Notes: generated from the letters alone by a model not told the origin. A stretch of 35,563 nt of DNA from Sandaracinus sp. (GCA_020633125.1 JACKEH010000047.1:1-35563); one strand, 5' to 3'; shown: positions 11,516 through 20,172, counted from the stretch's first letter. Made by a program: numbers and translations.

Positions 11516-13279
11516 ATGTCAGCGACGGCTTCCACTTACCGGGAGCTGACCTTCGCCGCCGTGATTCTCGGAGTGATCCAAGGCGCGGTGATGACGGCAG
11601 CTTTCGTCTACATCGGGCTCAAGCTCGGCTTCGGGCTCTCGGGCTCGACGGTCGCAGCGATCTTGGGCTTCGCGCTCCTGCGCGGCGTCGGCCGCAACGC
11701 CCTCGGCGTGAAGGGATGCGGCTCGATCGTCGAAAACAACATCAACCAGACGATCGCGTCGGGCATCAACACCGCGTCGAGCGGCGTGACCTTCACGTTC
11801 CCCGCGTTGTTGCTCCTCGGCTCCGACTACGACCTCAAGACCGTGATCCTCGCCGCGTTGGCGGGCTCGTTCATGGGCATCGTCGTGATCGTGCCGCTGC
11901 GAAAGCAGATGCTCGAGATCGAGCGCCTGAAGTTCCCGTCCGGCATCGCCGTCGCGACGATCCTCAAGTCGCCGGGCGCGGGCTCCGAGAAGGCGGTGCG
12001 TCTCGGCATCGGCTTCGTGGTCGCGGTCGGCATCACGCTGCTGACGAACTTCCACGTGCTCCCGGAGACGCTGGAGATCGGCAAGTGGTTCCTCTCCGAT
12101 CCGGAGCACGCGAGCGGCGCGAGCGGCATCTTGGCCCTCGGCACGTCGCTCTCGCTCTCGATGGCGAACTTCGGCGCCGGCCTGCTCAGCGGCAAGGGCG
12201 GCCTGCCCTTCGCGCTCGGCGGCGCGTTGGCGTGGTGGGTGATCGCGCCCTTCGTCGTCGGCCAAGGTTGGGTTCCGGCGGAAGCGACCGGCGGCGACCT
12301 CTGGGGCGCCGTCTACGGCGGCTCGTTGCGTCCGGTCGGCATCGGCGTGCTCATCGGTGGTGCGCTCGCGGGCGTCGTCGCTGCGTACCCCGCGCTCAAG
12401 GGCGCGCTCAAGGGTCTGCAGGCGGCCGCGAAGCTCGCCAAGAGCGGCGATCCGAACGCCGCCGAAGAGCTCTCGCCGAAGGTGCTCTCGTTCGGCATGG
12501 TCGGTTCGTTCGTCGGCCTCTTCGCCGTCGCGCTCCTCGGTTCGGAAGGCGCCATCGGCACCTCGATCAGCATCGCCGTCGCGGGAACCGTCTGGCTCGG
12601 CCTCGCCGGCATGATCGTCGCGCAGGCGGCGGGCGCGACCGACATCTCGCCCCTCTCGGGCCTCGCGCTCATCGCCGTGACGATCATGCTCGCGCTCTCG
12701 GCCAACAACGTGCCGCTCGCGATCTCGATCGGCGTCGCGGTCTGCGTCGCGACCAACCAATGCTCGGACATGATGGGCGACCTCAAGACGGGTCACCTCA
12801 TCGGGGCTTCGCCGCGAAAGCAGCAGCTCGCACAGCTCATGGTCGCGTGGATCGGCCCCGCCATCGCGGTCGGCACCGTGCTCCTGCTCTGGGCGAGCGG
12901 TCCGAACGGCGCGAACGGCTTCGGCGAAGGTACGCCGCTGCCGGCTCCGCAGGCCGGCGCGCTTCAAGGCATGGTGCAGGGCGTCGTCAGCGGAAACGCG
13001 CCCATCGACAAGTACCTCGCGGGCGCCAGCATCGGCGGCGCGCTCGCGCTCTTCCCGATCAGCGGCCTCGGCGTGCTCGTCGGTCTGGCCATGTACCTGC
13101 CCTTCGAGATCACCCTCGGCTACGGCATCGGCTGCCTCGCGTCGATGGGGCTCGAGAAGTGGAAGGGCCGCCGCTTCTACGGCGACATCCTGGTGCCGGT
13201 GGCGGCCGGCTTCATCATCGGCGAGGCGCTCACGAGCCTGACGCTGACGATGATCACCCTCGCCAGCGGAGGTTCGTGA
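11516..13279 (+). CDS. OPT-family oligopeptide/metal-complex transporter
   Basis: A 587-aa polytopic membrane protein with about 14 hydrophobic segments and the OPT-family pattern: ELTFAAVILGVIQGAVMTAA near the start, GVKGCGSIVENNINQTIASG, FPSGIAVATILKS, a large cytoplasmic loop around residue 300, and NQCSDMMGDLKTGHLIGASPR. Bacterial OPT members move oligopeptides or metal-chelate complexes with protons across the inner membrane; the substrate here is unknown. The ATG at 11516 is the first plausible start before the conserved region. The stop overlaps the start of the next gene (TGATG), so the two are translationally coupled. Confidence 0.92.
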   Translation: MSATASTYRELTFAAVILGVIQGAVMTAAFVYIGLKLGFGLSGSTVAAILGFALLRGVGRNALGVKGCGSIVENNINQTIASGINTASSGVTFTFPALLLLGSDYDLKTVILAALAGSFMGIVVIVPLRKQMLEIERLKFPSGIAVATILKSPGAGSEKAVRLGIGFVVAVGITLLTNFHVLPETLEIGKWFLSDPEHASGASGILALGTSLSLSMANFGAGLLSGKGGLPFALGGALAWWVIAPFVVGQGWVPAEATGGDLWGAVYGGSLRPVGIGVLIGGALAGVVAAYPALKGALKGLQAAAKLAKSGDPNAAEELSPKVLSFGMVGSFVGLFAVALLGSEGAIGTSISIAVAGTVWLGLAGMIVAQAAGATDISPLSGLALIAVTIMLALSANNVPLAISIGVAVCVATNQCSDMMGDLKTGHLIGASPRKQQLAQLMVAWIGPAIAVGTVLLLWASGPNGANGFGEGTPLPAPQAGALQGMVQGVVSGNAPIDKYLAGASIGGALALFPISGLGVLVGLAMYLPFEITLGYGIGCLASMGLEKWKGRRFYGDILVPVAAGFIIGEALTSLTLTMITLASGGS

Positions 13280-13905
13280 TGAAGGCCCTCGGATTTGCGC
13301 TCTTCTTGGTCGGTCTCGCCGCCGCGTCGGGCTACGGCGCGCGAAAGGTCGACGTCGCCGAAGGCTCGGGTGAGAACGGTGCGGTGACCGCGTCCGACCG
13401 CGTGTCGACCTGGTTCGATGCGGCCGGTCTGCCTTTCCTCGGCGGGCTCGCGTTGATGATCCTCGGCGGCATCGTCGCGCGTCGCGGCATGACGGCGGCG
13501 CAAGAGGTCGTCGAGCGTGCGCATTCGCAGCACGCCGGGGCGACGCCTTCGAAGGATCGGCCGCTCGAGCTGATCGGAAGGATGGAGGCGATCCTCGAAC
13601 CGCTCGACGCCACCAAGCTCCCCGGCGACGCGAAGGGCATGACGAAGAAGCTCGACGAGCTCATCGACGACCCGGTGGCGGATTTCCTCGAGATGCGCGA
13701 GGCGATGATTCGCCAGCTCGGTCTCGAGACCTTCGCGGAGATGATCGGCCACTTCGCGTCGATGGAGCGCGGTGCCGCGCGTGCGTGGAGCGCGACCGTC
13801 GACGAGGCGTGGGACGAGGTCGGACCGAGTCTCGAGCGTGCGCGCGCGGGCCTCGCGAACGCACGCAAGGTGCTCGAAGCCGCAAATCAGCCCAAGGCCG
13901 CCTGA
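13279..13905 (+). CDS. Membrane-anchored protein of unknown function coupled to the OPT transporter
   Basis: A 208-aa protein starting one base inside the OPT stop codon (TGATG). Hydrophobic segments are ALGFALFLVGLAAASGYG (residues 3-20) and LPFLGGLALMILGGIVA (about 51-67), with a short periplasmic-type loop between. The remaining 140 residues form a helical, charged cytoplasmic-type domain (RMEAILEPLDATKLPGDA, later FLEMREAMIRQLGLETF). I do not recognise a family. Coupling suggests an accessory or regulatory subunit of the transporter. A long perfect hairpin starts at its stop codon. Confidence 0.85.
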   Translation: MKALGFALFLVGLAAASGYGARKVDVAEGSGENGAVTASDRVSTWFDAAGLPFLGGLALMILGGIVARRGMTAAQEVVERAHSQHAGATPSKDRPLELIGRMEAILEPLDATKLPGDAKGMTKKLDELIDDPVADFLEMREAMIRQLGLETFAEMIGHFASMERGAARAWSATVDEAWDEVGPSLERARAGLANARKVLEAANQPKAA

Positions 13906-13956
13906 GAGCGCCAACCACTTGCACGGATCGAATCCGTGCGAGTGGTCGTGGCGCTC
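13906..13956. other. Long near-perfect hairpin after the OPT operon
   Basis: GAGCGCCA-ACCACT-T-GCACGGAT pairs with ATCCGTGC-G-AGTGGT-CG-TGGCGCTC around a CGA loop: 22 Watson-Crick pairs plus one G-T, with a 2-base bulge. It begins directly after the stop codon. There is no U-tract, so it may be an RNA-stabilising or Rho-linked element rather than a classical terminator. Confidence 0.65.
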
Positions 13957-13971
13957 GGTGGTGGGAGGGGG

Positions 13972-14114
13972 CCCCAATCCGGCTTTGCCGGTGGGGCAGG
14001 GAGCGCGCCGCTCCCTCGAGAGAAGAGAAGAGCATGAATCAGTGCAACTGATTCGTGCTCTGAGCCTTCACGAAGTCGCCGAAGCCCCGACGAGCACGCG
14101 CTCTTCGGGGCTTC
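13972..14114. other. Gene-free stretch with four further hairpins
   Basis: Following the long hairpin are: CCGGC-TTT-GCCGG with CCCC/GGGG flanks (13972-13996); GGGAGC/GCTCCC (about 14000-14016); GAGCA.GAATCAGT-GCA-ACTGATTC.TGCTC (14030-14060); and GAAGCCCCGA with a nested GAGC/GCTC stem and TCGGGGCTTC (14081-14114). The last could terminate transcription. No open frame here looks like a gene. Confidence 0.55.
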
Positions 14115-14180
14115 GTCGTTCCGTCGCTTCGGGATTGACGTGCGTTCGCTCGGCGGGCGCAATGGCTCGTGGGAGAGCGC

Positions 14181-15527
14181 ATGAGGGGAAGGTGGAGCGT
14201 CTTCGGGATCGTCGCGTTCGTCGTGCTCGTGAGCACACGCGCGCAGGCCGGCAACGACGACTCGTTCTTTCAGGGCAACGACGCCGCGATGCTCGGCGGC
14301 GCGGTGGCGGCGGTCGGCGAAGGGCCCGACCTGCTCTGGTACAACCCGGCCGGCCTCGGCGAGAACCAACGCGGGCGCCTCGAGCTGAGCGGCAGCGTCT
14401 TCTCGCTGCGCATTCGCCACCTCGATCCCTTTCTCGTCGTCGACTACGGCGACGGCACCACGAGCACGCGGGGGCTGCGCAGCACCGAGTTTCAGAGCGT
14501 GCCGTCGGCGATCAGCTACGTGCGACGGCTCTCGCCGCGTGTCACCGCGGGCTTCGGCGTCTTCGTGCCCGTGCAGGACGCGTTCGCCGCAGCGCGCACG
14601 GTCCTCGAAGACGGCGACGGATTCCTCGAGCTCGCGACCAACCAGAGCTTTCAACACCAGCGCCTGCACCTCGGGCCGGGCTTCGGCGTCGATCTCGGAC
14701 GGCTTCGTCTCGGTGCGTCGCTCTTCTTCGTCTACGAGCGCATCGCCAGCAACGAGCGGCCCTCGCTGCAGATCGAGCTGATGGATGGCGTGCGTGTCGC
14801 GGCGAGCGAGGACCTGCGCTTCGAGCTCTCTCGGCTCGCGCTGGAGCTCGTGATCGGCGCGCAGCTCGAGCTTCCACGGGGCGTGCATCTCGCGGCGGTG
14901 GTTCGAGGGCCCCGCATTCGCCTACAAGACCGCGTGCAGATCGAGTCGCTTTCGTTCGGCGCGTTCACGGACGGGACCGAGACCGACTTCTTCTTCGGCC
15001 GCGAGCGTGGCCAAGAACGCCTGCGCGACCGCAAGGCGGTGCTCGCGGCGCCTATCGAGGTGCTCACGGCGATTGGGTGGAAGAGCGAGGACGTTCGGCT
15101 CTCGGCAGAGGTGCGCCTCACCCACGCGTACGAGGGCCTCTTCGAGAACGTCTTCCAATACAACTTCCGCGCGGGCGTGGCCTTTCACGTCGGCGAGCAC
15201 ACCGAGCTCGGCTTCGGCTTCTTCACCGACCGCACGCCGCAGATCGAGGCCTACGCCGCGCTCGCCCTGCTCGACTACTACGGCGGCAGCGTCGGCATGA
15301 CCTTCGACACGCCGGTGAGCCTCGGCCGCGACGACGACGACGACGGCCCGCGCGAGCTCGTCTTCCGCACCACCGTGGCCTTTCGCTACGCCGCCGGCAT
15401 CGGCGCCGGATTCGGTACCCAGGCCAACCTCGGCACCGAAGACGGGCTGCTCTTCGACTACACGCCGCCGATCGACGTGCTCTTTCACGAGGTCGGGCTC
15501 TACCTGGGCTCCGGCTTGGACTTCTGA
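14181..15527 (+). CDS. Outer-membrane protein, FadL/OMPP1-like
   Basis: A 448-aa protein with a signal peptide (WSVFGIVAFVVLVSTRAQA, residues 5-23). The N-terminal signature AMLGGAVAAVGEGPDLLWYNPAGLGEN is the pattern of FadL/OMPP1/TodX porins, whose plug region carries hydrophobic molecules through the outer membrane. The rest is rich in alternating aromatic/hydrophobic strands (AGVAFHVGEHTELGFGFF, TTVAFRYAAGIGAGFG) and ends in GLYLGSGLDF, with the terminal Phe common in beta-barrel proteins. The ATG at 14181 has GGGAG nine bases ahead and fits the signal peptide. Ligand unknown; no neighbouring lipid genes are seen. Confidence 0.82.
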   Translation: MRGRWSVFGIVAFVVLVSTRAQAGNDDSFFQGNDAAMLGGAVAAVGEGPDLLWYNPAGLGENQRGRLELSGSVFSLRIRHLDPFLVVDYGDGTTSTRGLRSTEFQSVPSAISYVRRLSPRVTAGFGVFVPVQDAFAAARTVLEDGDGFLELATNQSFQHQRLHLGPGFGVDLGRLRLGASLFFVYERIASNERPSLQIELMDGVRVAASEDLRFELSRLALELVIGAQLELPRGVHLAAVVRGPRIRLQDRVQIESLSFGAFTDGTETDFFFGRERGQERLRDRKAVLAAPIEVLTAIGWKSEDVRLSAEVRLTHAYEGLFENVFQYNFRAGVAFHVGEHTELGFGFFTDRTPQIEAYAALALLDYYGGSVGMTFDTPVSLGRDDDDDGPRELVFRTTVAFRYAAGIGAGFGTQANLGTEDGLLFDYTPPIDVLFHEVGLYLGSGLDF

Positions 15528-15618
15528 CGGGGCCAAACGTCTCGCGGTAGCGGCGTTCACGCGCGCGATTCGAGGCCGCCGTGCGTTTCGCGCGCGTCGT
15601 GATCTACAGTCCGCCGCG

Positions 15619-17073
15619 ATGAGAGCCCCCTTCTTCGCGCTCGTGCTGATGCTCGCGGGTGTCGCGCAGGCCCAACCGGCCGCCGACGCTCCCGCGCATC
15701 CACTCTTCCCGCGGCCGCCCGAGAGCACGCGGCTGCCCAACGGCCTGACCGTCGTGAGCGTGCCTTGGAGCACGCCCGGCATCGTCGCCTACTACACGCT
15801 CGTGCGGGTCGGCTCGCGCGACGAGGTCGAGGCGGGCCACAGCGGCTTCGCCCACCTCTTCGAGCACATGATGTTTCGCGGCACCGAGGCGATGCCCGGG
15901 CCGCAATACGAGGAGCGCATTCAAGCGCTCGGCGCCGACAACAACGCGTACACGACGCGCGACTTCACGCTCTACACGCTGACCGCGCCGTCGACCTCGC
16001 TCGCGGAGATCGTCGCGATCGAAGCCGAGCGCTTTCAGCGCCTGCACTACGACGAAGACGTCTTCCGCACCGAGACCGGCGCGGTGCAGGGCGAGTACGC
16101 GAAGAACGCGAGCCACCCCTTCTTGCCGATGTGGGAAGCGATGAGCGAGATCGCGTTCTCGCGGCACACCTACGGCCACACGACGATGGGTTACCTGCGC
16201 GACGTCTGCGTGATGCCGACGCGCTTCGAGTACTCGCAGCGTTTCTTCCGGCGCTTCTACACCCCGGACGACACGACGCTGGTCGTGGTCGGCGACGTCG
16301 AGCACGCGGAGCTCGTGCGGCTCGCCCGCGAGGCCTACGGAAGCTGGCGCGGTCGCCGCGACCGTCCGCGCCTTCCGACCGAAGCCGAGCCGCGCGAAGG
16401 CGGGCGTCGTCACCTCGTCTGGGAAGCGCCCACGCCGCCGCGCGTCTGGGTCGGCTACCGCGGCCCGAGCTTCGACGGCGGTCAAGCGCGTGGTCCGCGC
16501 CGCGAGCGCGCGCTCCGTACCACGGCTGCGCTCGAGATCGCCAAGGCCCTTGCGTTCGCCGAGCCTTCGCCGCTCTACCAACGCCTCGTGGTCGAAGAGC
16601 GAAAGCTGCTCGAGCTCTCGAGCTGGACCAACGACTTCACGCGTGACCCGGGACTCTTCCTGGTGACGAGCGTGATGACCCCGGGCGAAGAGGCGCCCGC
16701 CTACGACGCCATCGCGGAAGCGATTCAAGGCGCGCTCACCGAGATCGGCGAAGGCCGCACCCCGGCCGAGCGCATCGAAGCCGTGCGTTCGAACCTTCGC
16801 TACGGCTTGCTCACCGAGGTGCAGACGCCCTCGGACGTCGCCGACCTCCTCGCGCGTTTCGCGGCCGCCGGCGGCTCCGTGACCGCGCTCGACGAATACC
16901 TCGCGGCGCTCGCGGCGGTGACGCCGGAAGAGATCGCGGAGGCCGCGCGAACCTACCTGGTGCCCGCGCGACGCTTCGTGGTCTCGCTCGGCGAACGTCG
17001 CGAGAGCGACGGGCCTCGCCCGGAGCCGGCGCCGCTTTGTCCCGATCCCGCTCCCGCCGGAGGTGCGCGATGA
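15619..17073 (+). CDS. M16 zinc metallopeptidase, active subunit, exported
   Basis: A 484-aa protein with a signal peptide (MRAPFFALVLMLAGVAQA). The inverted zinc motif HxxEH is intact (GFAHLFEHMMFRGT, about residue 77), and the downstream acidic ligand region is TGAVQGEYAKNASHP. The N-terminal half has the usual M16 features (RLPNGLTVVSV, LGADNNAYTTRDFTLYTLTAP), and the C-terminal half has a second, degenerate M16 fold (LYQRLVVEERKLLELSS). M16 enzymes form clam-shell chambers that degrade short peptides. It overlaps the next gene by four bases (ATGA); the two are a translationally coupled pair. Confidence 0.93.
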   Translation: MRAPFFALVLMLAGVAQAQPAADAPAHPLFPRPPESTRLPNGLTVVSVPWSTPGIVAYYTLVRVGSRDEVEAGHSGFAHLFEHMMFRGTEAMPGPQYEERIQALGADNNAYTTRDFTLYTLTAPSTSLAEIVAIEAERFQRLHYDEDVFRTETGAVQGEYAKNASHPFLPMWEAMSEIAFSRHTYGHTTMGYLRDVCVMPTRFEYSQRFFRRFYTPDDTTLVVVGDVEHAELVRLAREAYGSWRGRRDRPRLPTEAEPREGGRRHLVWEAPTPPRVWVGYRGPSFDGGQARGPRRERALRTTAALEIAKALAFAEPSPLYQRLVVEERKLLELSSWTNDFTRDPGLFLVTSVMTPGEEAPAYDAIAEAIQGALTEIGEGRTPAERIEAVRSNLRYGLLTEVQTPSDVADLLARFAAAGGSVTALDEYLAALAAVTPEEIAEAARTYLVPARRFVVSLGERRESDGPRPEPAPLCPDPAPAGGAR

Positions 17074-18656
17074 AGACCCGTCTCGTTCTCTTGATGCTGG
17101 CCGTGGGTTGCGGCCCGAGCCTTCCCCGCGCGACCGGTGAGATTCCGCCGATCGACACCGACGAGCAGATCGAAGAGGTCGTGGTCGACACCACGACGAC
17201 GATCGAGCGCGAGGACCTCGGCGTCGCGCAGCTCGTCGAAGCACGCAGCGACTCGCCCATCGTCACCCTGCGCGTCGTCTTCGACGCGGGCAGCGCGGAG
17301 GATCCGGAAGGCCACGAAGGCCTCGCCCGTTTGGCGGCGAGGCTTCGGGTCGAAGGCGGCGCGGGCGAGCGAAGCTACGCAGAGCTCGTGCGCGCGCTCT
17401 ACCCGATGGCGGGGTCGATCGACGCGAGCGTGAGCCGTGAGCAGACGGCGTTCGTCGGTCGCGTGCACCGCGATCACCTCGACGCCTTCTACGCGATCTT
17501 TCGCGAGGTGCTCACGCGCCCGCGCTACGACGAGCGCGACTTCGAGCGCCTCTTGGCCCGCGCGAAGAGCGCGCTCTCGCTCGAGCTTCGCGGCAGCGAC
17601 GACGAGACGCTCGGCAAGGAGCTGCTTCACGCGATGCTCTACGAGGAGCACCCCTACGGCCACCCGGAGCTCGGCACCGAGCGTGGCCTCGACGCGCTCA
17701 CGCGCCAGGACGTGCTCGACTTCGCCGCGCGCTTTCATTGCGGCGGTCGCGCCGTGGTCGGCGTCGCGGGCGCGTACCCGGAAGGCTTCGCGGATCGTGT
17801 GATGGAAGACCTCGCGGGCCTCGACTCCGATCGTTGCGTCGGCCGTCGTGTGCTTCCCGAGCCGGCCACGCCGGGTGTGCGGGTGTGGATCGCGGACAAG
17901 TCGGACGCGCAATCGGTCGCGATGTCGCTCGGCGTGCCGCTCGACGTCACGCGCGATCACCCGGACTACCCAGCGCTCACCCTCGCGGCGGCGTGGCTCG
18001 GGCAACACCGCACCTTCGCGGGTTGGCTGATGAACGAGATGCGCGGCAAGCGCGGCCTGAACTACGGCGACTACGCCTACGCCGAGCATTTCGAGCAAGA
18101 AGGCTGGTCGCGTTTCCCCGCGCCGCACACCGCGCGTCGCCAGCAATACTTCTCGTTCTGGATTCGCCCCGTGCCCCGCGAGAAGGCGCATTTCGCGCTG
18201 CGTTTCGCGGTCAAAGCCTTCCGCGAGCAGACCCGCACCGGCATGACGCAGGCCGACCTCGACCGCATTCGCACCTTCATCGAGGGCTACTTCGCGCTCT
18301 ACCTGCAGACCGAATCGCGTGCGCTCGGCTTCTCCGTCGACGACCGCTACTACGACACCGCGGACCCGTGGCTCGAAGGCCTGCGCGCGGCGTGGCGCGA
18401 GCTCACGGTCGAGCAGGTCAACGCGGCGCTTCGTCGTCACGTCGACCCGCAGAACCTCCAGATCGCGCTCGTCGCGAGCGACGCCGCGAGCTTCGCGGAT
18501 CAGCTCGCGAGCGAGGTCGCTTCGCCGATGCGTCACGCCGGCGCGACGGTGCCCGACGACGTGCGCGCGATGGACGAGCAGGTCGCGAGCTACCGGCTCG
18601 GCATTCCGCGGGAGCGCATGCGGGTGATTCCGGCGGTGGAGCTCTTCGCGCGCTGA
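17070..18656 (+). CDS. M16 peptidase-like lipoprotein, inactive partner subunit
   Basis: A 528-aa protein starting with MKTRLVLLMLAVGCGPS, a lipoprotein signal with AVGC as lipobox. At the position of HxxEH it reads GHEGLARLAARL, so the zinc site is absent. The C-terminal M16 region is well kept (GWLMNEMRGKRGLNYGDYA, including the R..Y motif that binds substrate in inactive M16 partners). Such active/inactive pairs form heterodimers in which the inactive half presents peptide. Its lipid anchor would tether the pair to a membrane. It overlaps the active subunit gene and is followed, convergently, by an unknown gene. Confidence 0.9.
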   Translation: MKTRLVLLMLAVGCGPSLPRATGEIPPIDTDEQIEEVVVDTTTTIEREDLGVAQLVEARSDSPIVTLRVVFDAGSAEDPEGHEGLARLAARLRVEGGAGERSYAELVRALYPMAGSIDASVSREQTAFVGRVHRDHLDAFYAIFREVLTRPRYDERDFERLLARAKSALSLELRGSDDETLGKELLHAMLYEEHPYGHPELGTERGLDALTRQDVLDFAARFHCGGRAVVGVAGAYPEGFADRVMEDLAGLDSDRCVGRRVLPEPATPGVRVWIADKSDAQSVAMSLGVPLDVTRDHPDYPALTLAAAWLGQHRTFAGWLMNEMRGKRGLNYGDYAYAEHFEQEGWSRFPAPHTARRQQYFSFWIRPVPREKAHFALRFAVKAFREQTRTGMTQADLDRIRTFIEGYFALYLQTESRALGFSVDDRYYDTADPWLEGLRAAWRELTVEQVNAALRRHVDPQNLQIALVASDAASFADQLASEVASPMRHAGATVPDDVRAMDEQVASYRLGIPRERMRVIPAVELFAR

Positions 18657-18692
18657 GGCCCTGAAGAGTCGTCTCGGCGGAGTTCCTGCTGC

Positions 18693-19526
18693 TCAGCGGA
18701 TGAACGGGTTGTCGATCGGATCGTCCGACGCCGGCACGTAGGGGGCGTTCGGGTCCTCGGTCGGCGCCGCCGGATCGGAGTCGTCTTCGTCGTCGCCCTC
18801 GTCGACCGTTCCCGCGCGCCCGGTGACGCGAAGCGGGTCGATCGGCGTGAGGGTGTCGCGAAAGCGGGCGATGGCGTCGGGATCGGTCTCGTCGATCTTG
18901 AGCGCGAGGGCCCGGGCGTAGGCGGCGACGGCGAGGGAGAAGCGGGTGGTGGCTTCGAGCAACGCACGCTTGGCGGGAAGCTTGGTGGGGGCTCCGGCGA
19001 CGCCGACCGCCGCACCCAGCTCCTCGAACGCGCGCTCGGCGGCTTGCATCACCGAGGGATGCACGATGGCGTCGAGACGCGCGCGCAGCCCCTCTTCGTC
19101 GATGCGCTCCAACAACACACGCGACGCGGCCCACAGAGCGCCCGCGTCGTAGGTCGTGAACACCACGCCCTCGGGAAAGAGCACGTTCGACAGCTTCGCG
19201 GCTTCCTCGCCCGTCGTCCCGACCTTCGCGGGCACGTTCGTCAACGCCGAGAGCACGCCCGAGAGCGACGACCACGCCGTGACCATCGCGTTGCGCGGCG
19301 CCCGAAGCGCGGGAGGAGCCAGACGCTGCCGCGCCTTCCGAACCTCGTCCACGTCGTTCCCGCGCGTGAGTACGAGCGCGAGCGCCTCGCGCTGCTCCGC
19401 CGTGAGATCGGCGGGCGCCACCGCCTGAAGCTGCCGCGCCAAGAACGAACAGTGGCGCGAGTTGAAGCGAGCGGTCGCGGTGTACTGCGCGAGAACCGCG
19501 GCCGCGTTCTGAATCTGATCCAACAT
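18693..19526 (-). CDS. Hypothetical protein, helical, with acidic C-terminal tail
   Basis: A 277-aa protein from an ATG at 19526 with GGAG just upstream. It has no signal peptide or membrane segment. The body is Ala/Leu-rich and probably all helical (IQNAAAVLAQYTATARFNS, LLEATTRFSLAVAAYARAL). The tail from about residue 240 is disordered and acidic (DEGDDEDDSDPAAPTEDPN). The longer frame upstream to 20024 runs through repeats and hairpins and has no coding look. I do not recognise a family. A sister to it in other myxobacteria would be the best clue. Confidence 0.75.
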   Translation of the reverse strand: MLDQIQNAAAVLAQYTATARFNSRHCSFLARQLQAVAPADLTAEQREALALVLTRGNDVDEVRKARQRLAPPALRAPRNAMVTAWSSLSGVLSALTNVPAKVGTTGEEAAKLSNVLFPEGVVFTTYDAGALWAASRVLLERIDEEGLRARLDAIVHPSVMQAAERAFEELGAAVGVAGAPTKLPAKRALLEATTRFSLAVAAYARALALKIDETDPDAIARFRDTLTPIDPLRVTGRAGTVDEGDDEDDSDPAAPTEDPNAPYVPASDDPIDNPFIR

Positions 19527-19720
19527 CGGGAGCTCCGTCGAACCTCGATCCCACCCCCTTGGCGGGTCGGCTCGGGAGGTCTTCCCCCGAAGCGGCGGCC
19601 TGCTCGGCTCACGAATCGGACGGTTGCCTTTCCCGGTGAGGTTTCTCCGCCCGGAAATCCAGCGACCACGTCGTTGGCGGAGCGTGGCGGCTCCAAGATC
19701 GAGCACGCGACTCGGAGACC

Positions 19721-19800
19721 GTTGCGCGCTCGCAACCGGATCGAGGGCAACCCTCGATCGTGTTGCGGCACCGCAACCGAAACGAGCACCGTGCTCGTTT
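19721..19800. other. Array of four consecutive perfect hairpins
   Basis: The four stems are GTTGCG-cgct-CGCAAC (19721-19736), GATCGAGGG-caa-CCCTCGATC (19739-19759), GTTGCGG-ca-CCGCAAC (19762-19777) and AAACGAGCAC-c-GTGCTCGTTT (19780-19800). They are spaced by two bases each. The first and third share the GTTGCG/CGCAAC stem. Seen directly; function unknown (RNA element, terminator set or protein-binding array). Confidence 0.7.
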
Positions 19801-19821
19801 GGCAGCACACGCGTGTTCGGT

Positions 19822-19852
19822 GGGCGACCACGTGGAGGTTCGCCCCGAACGG
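19822..19852. repeat. Direct repeat unit, copy 1 (period 70)
   Basis: A 31-base unit beginning GGGCGACCACGTGGAGG recurs exactly at 19892-19922. Similarity continues on the right side (CCTTCGTACGC follows in both copies). It contains CACGTG and GTTCGCCCCGAAC-like inverted elements. Confidence 0.8.
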
Positions 19853-19891
19853 GGCACCTTCGTACGCTGCATGGAGGTCGGGTCTGTCGGC

Positions 19892-19922
19892 GGGCGACCA
19901 CGTGGAGGTTCGCCCCGAACGG
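19892..19922. repeat. Direct repeat unit, copy 2 (period 70)
   Basis: Exact second copy of the unit at 19822-19852, followed by the same CCTTCGTACGC tail after a 3-base difference. It lies 250 bp ahead of the lipoprotein/RHS island. Confidence 0.8.
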
Positions 19923-20172
19923 AGCCTTCGTACGCCTCGTGGTGGCGTCCGTGCGCCACCCACGAACGCACGCGACGGGGGGCTCCATGGCCGCTTCGAT
20001 CTTCACCGCGCGGAAAGGAGACACGGCCCTTTCCCGCCCACCGCCAGAACTCCGTATTCTCGGCCGAAGATGTCCGTTTCATCAGGGGGGGGCGACAGAG
20101 TTGTCGCAATGAGCCGCATCTGCCCCAATCGGGGGACGACAGGCGTGCCGCGGACCGGGACCGTGTCACCCG

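Larger units (their letters stand above)
19527..20172. other. 647-bp gene-free region with hairpins and direct repeats
   Basis: No convincing gene is seen on either strand; open frames here are Arg-rich GC shadows. It holds four adjacent hairpins (19721-19800), a pair of direct repeats with a 70-bp period (19822-19922), and a small stem GCGACA/TGTCGC (20092-20107) ahead of the next operon. The promoter of the 20173 operon and of the minus-strand unknown gene must lie here. Confidence 0.6.

Noticed and set aside
13921..13939. GGATCGAATCC resembles a tRNA T-arm
   Set aside because: It is the centre of a continuous 23-pair hairpin; no acceptor, D-arm or anticodon arm surrounds it.
13887..14888. 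A minus-strand frame across the hairpin cluster and the porin gene
   Set aside because: It is antisense to the FadL-like gene and the hairpins; no start signal or family is visible.
19822..19922. Two spaced repeats as a possible CRISPR array
   Set aside because: Only two copies, a 39-base spacer and no cas genes; not a CRISPR array.
19527..20024. N-terminal extension of the gene at 18693 to 20024
   Set aside because: It runs through hairpins and direct repeats and is Arg-rich; the ATG at 19526 has a good ribosome site.
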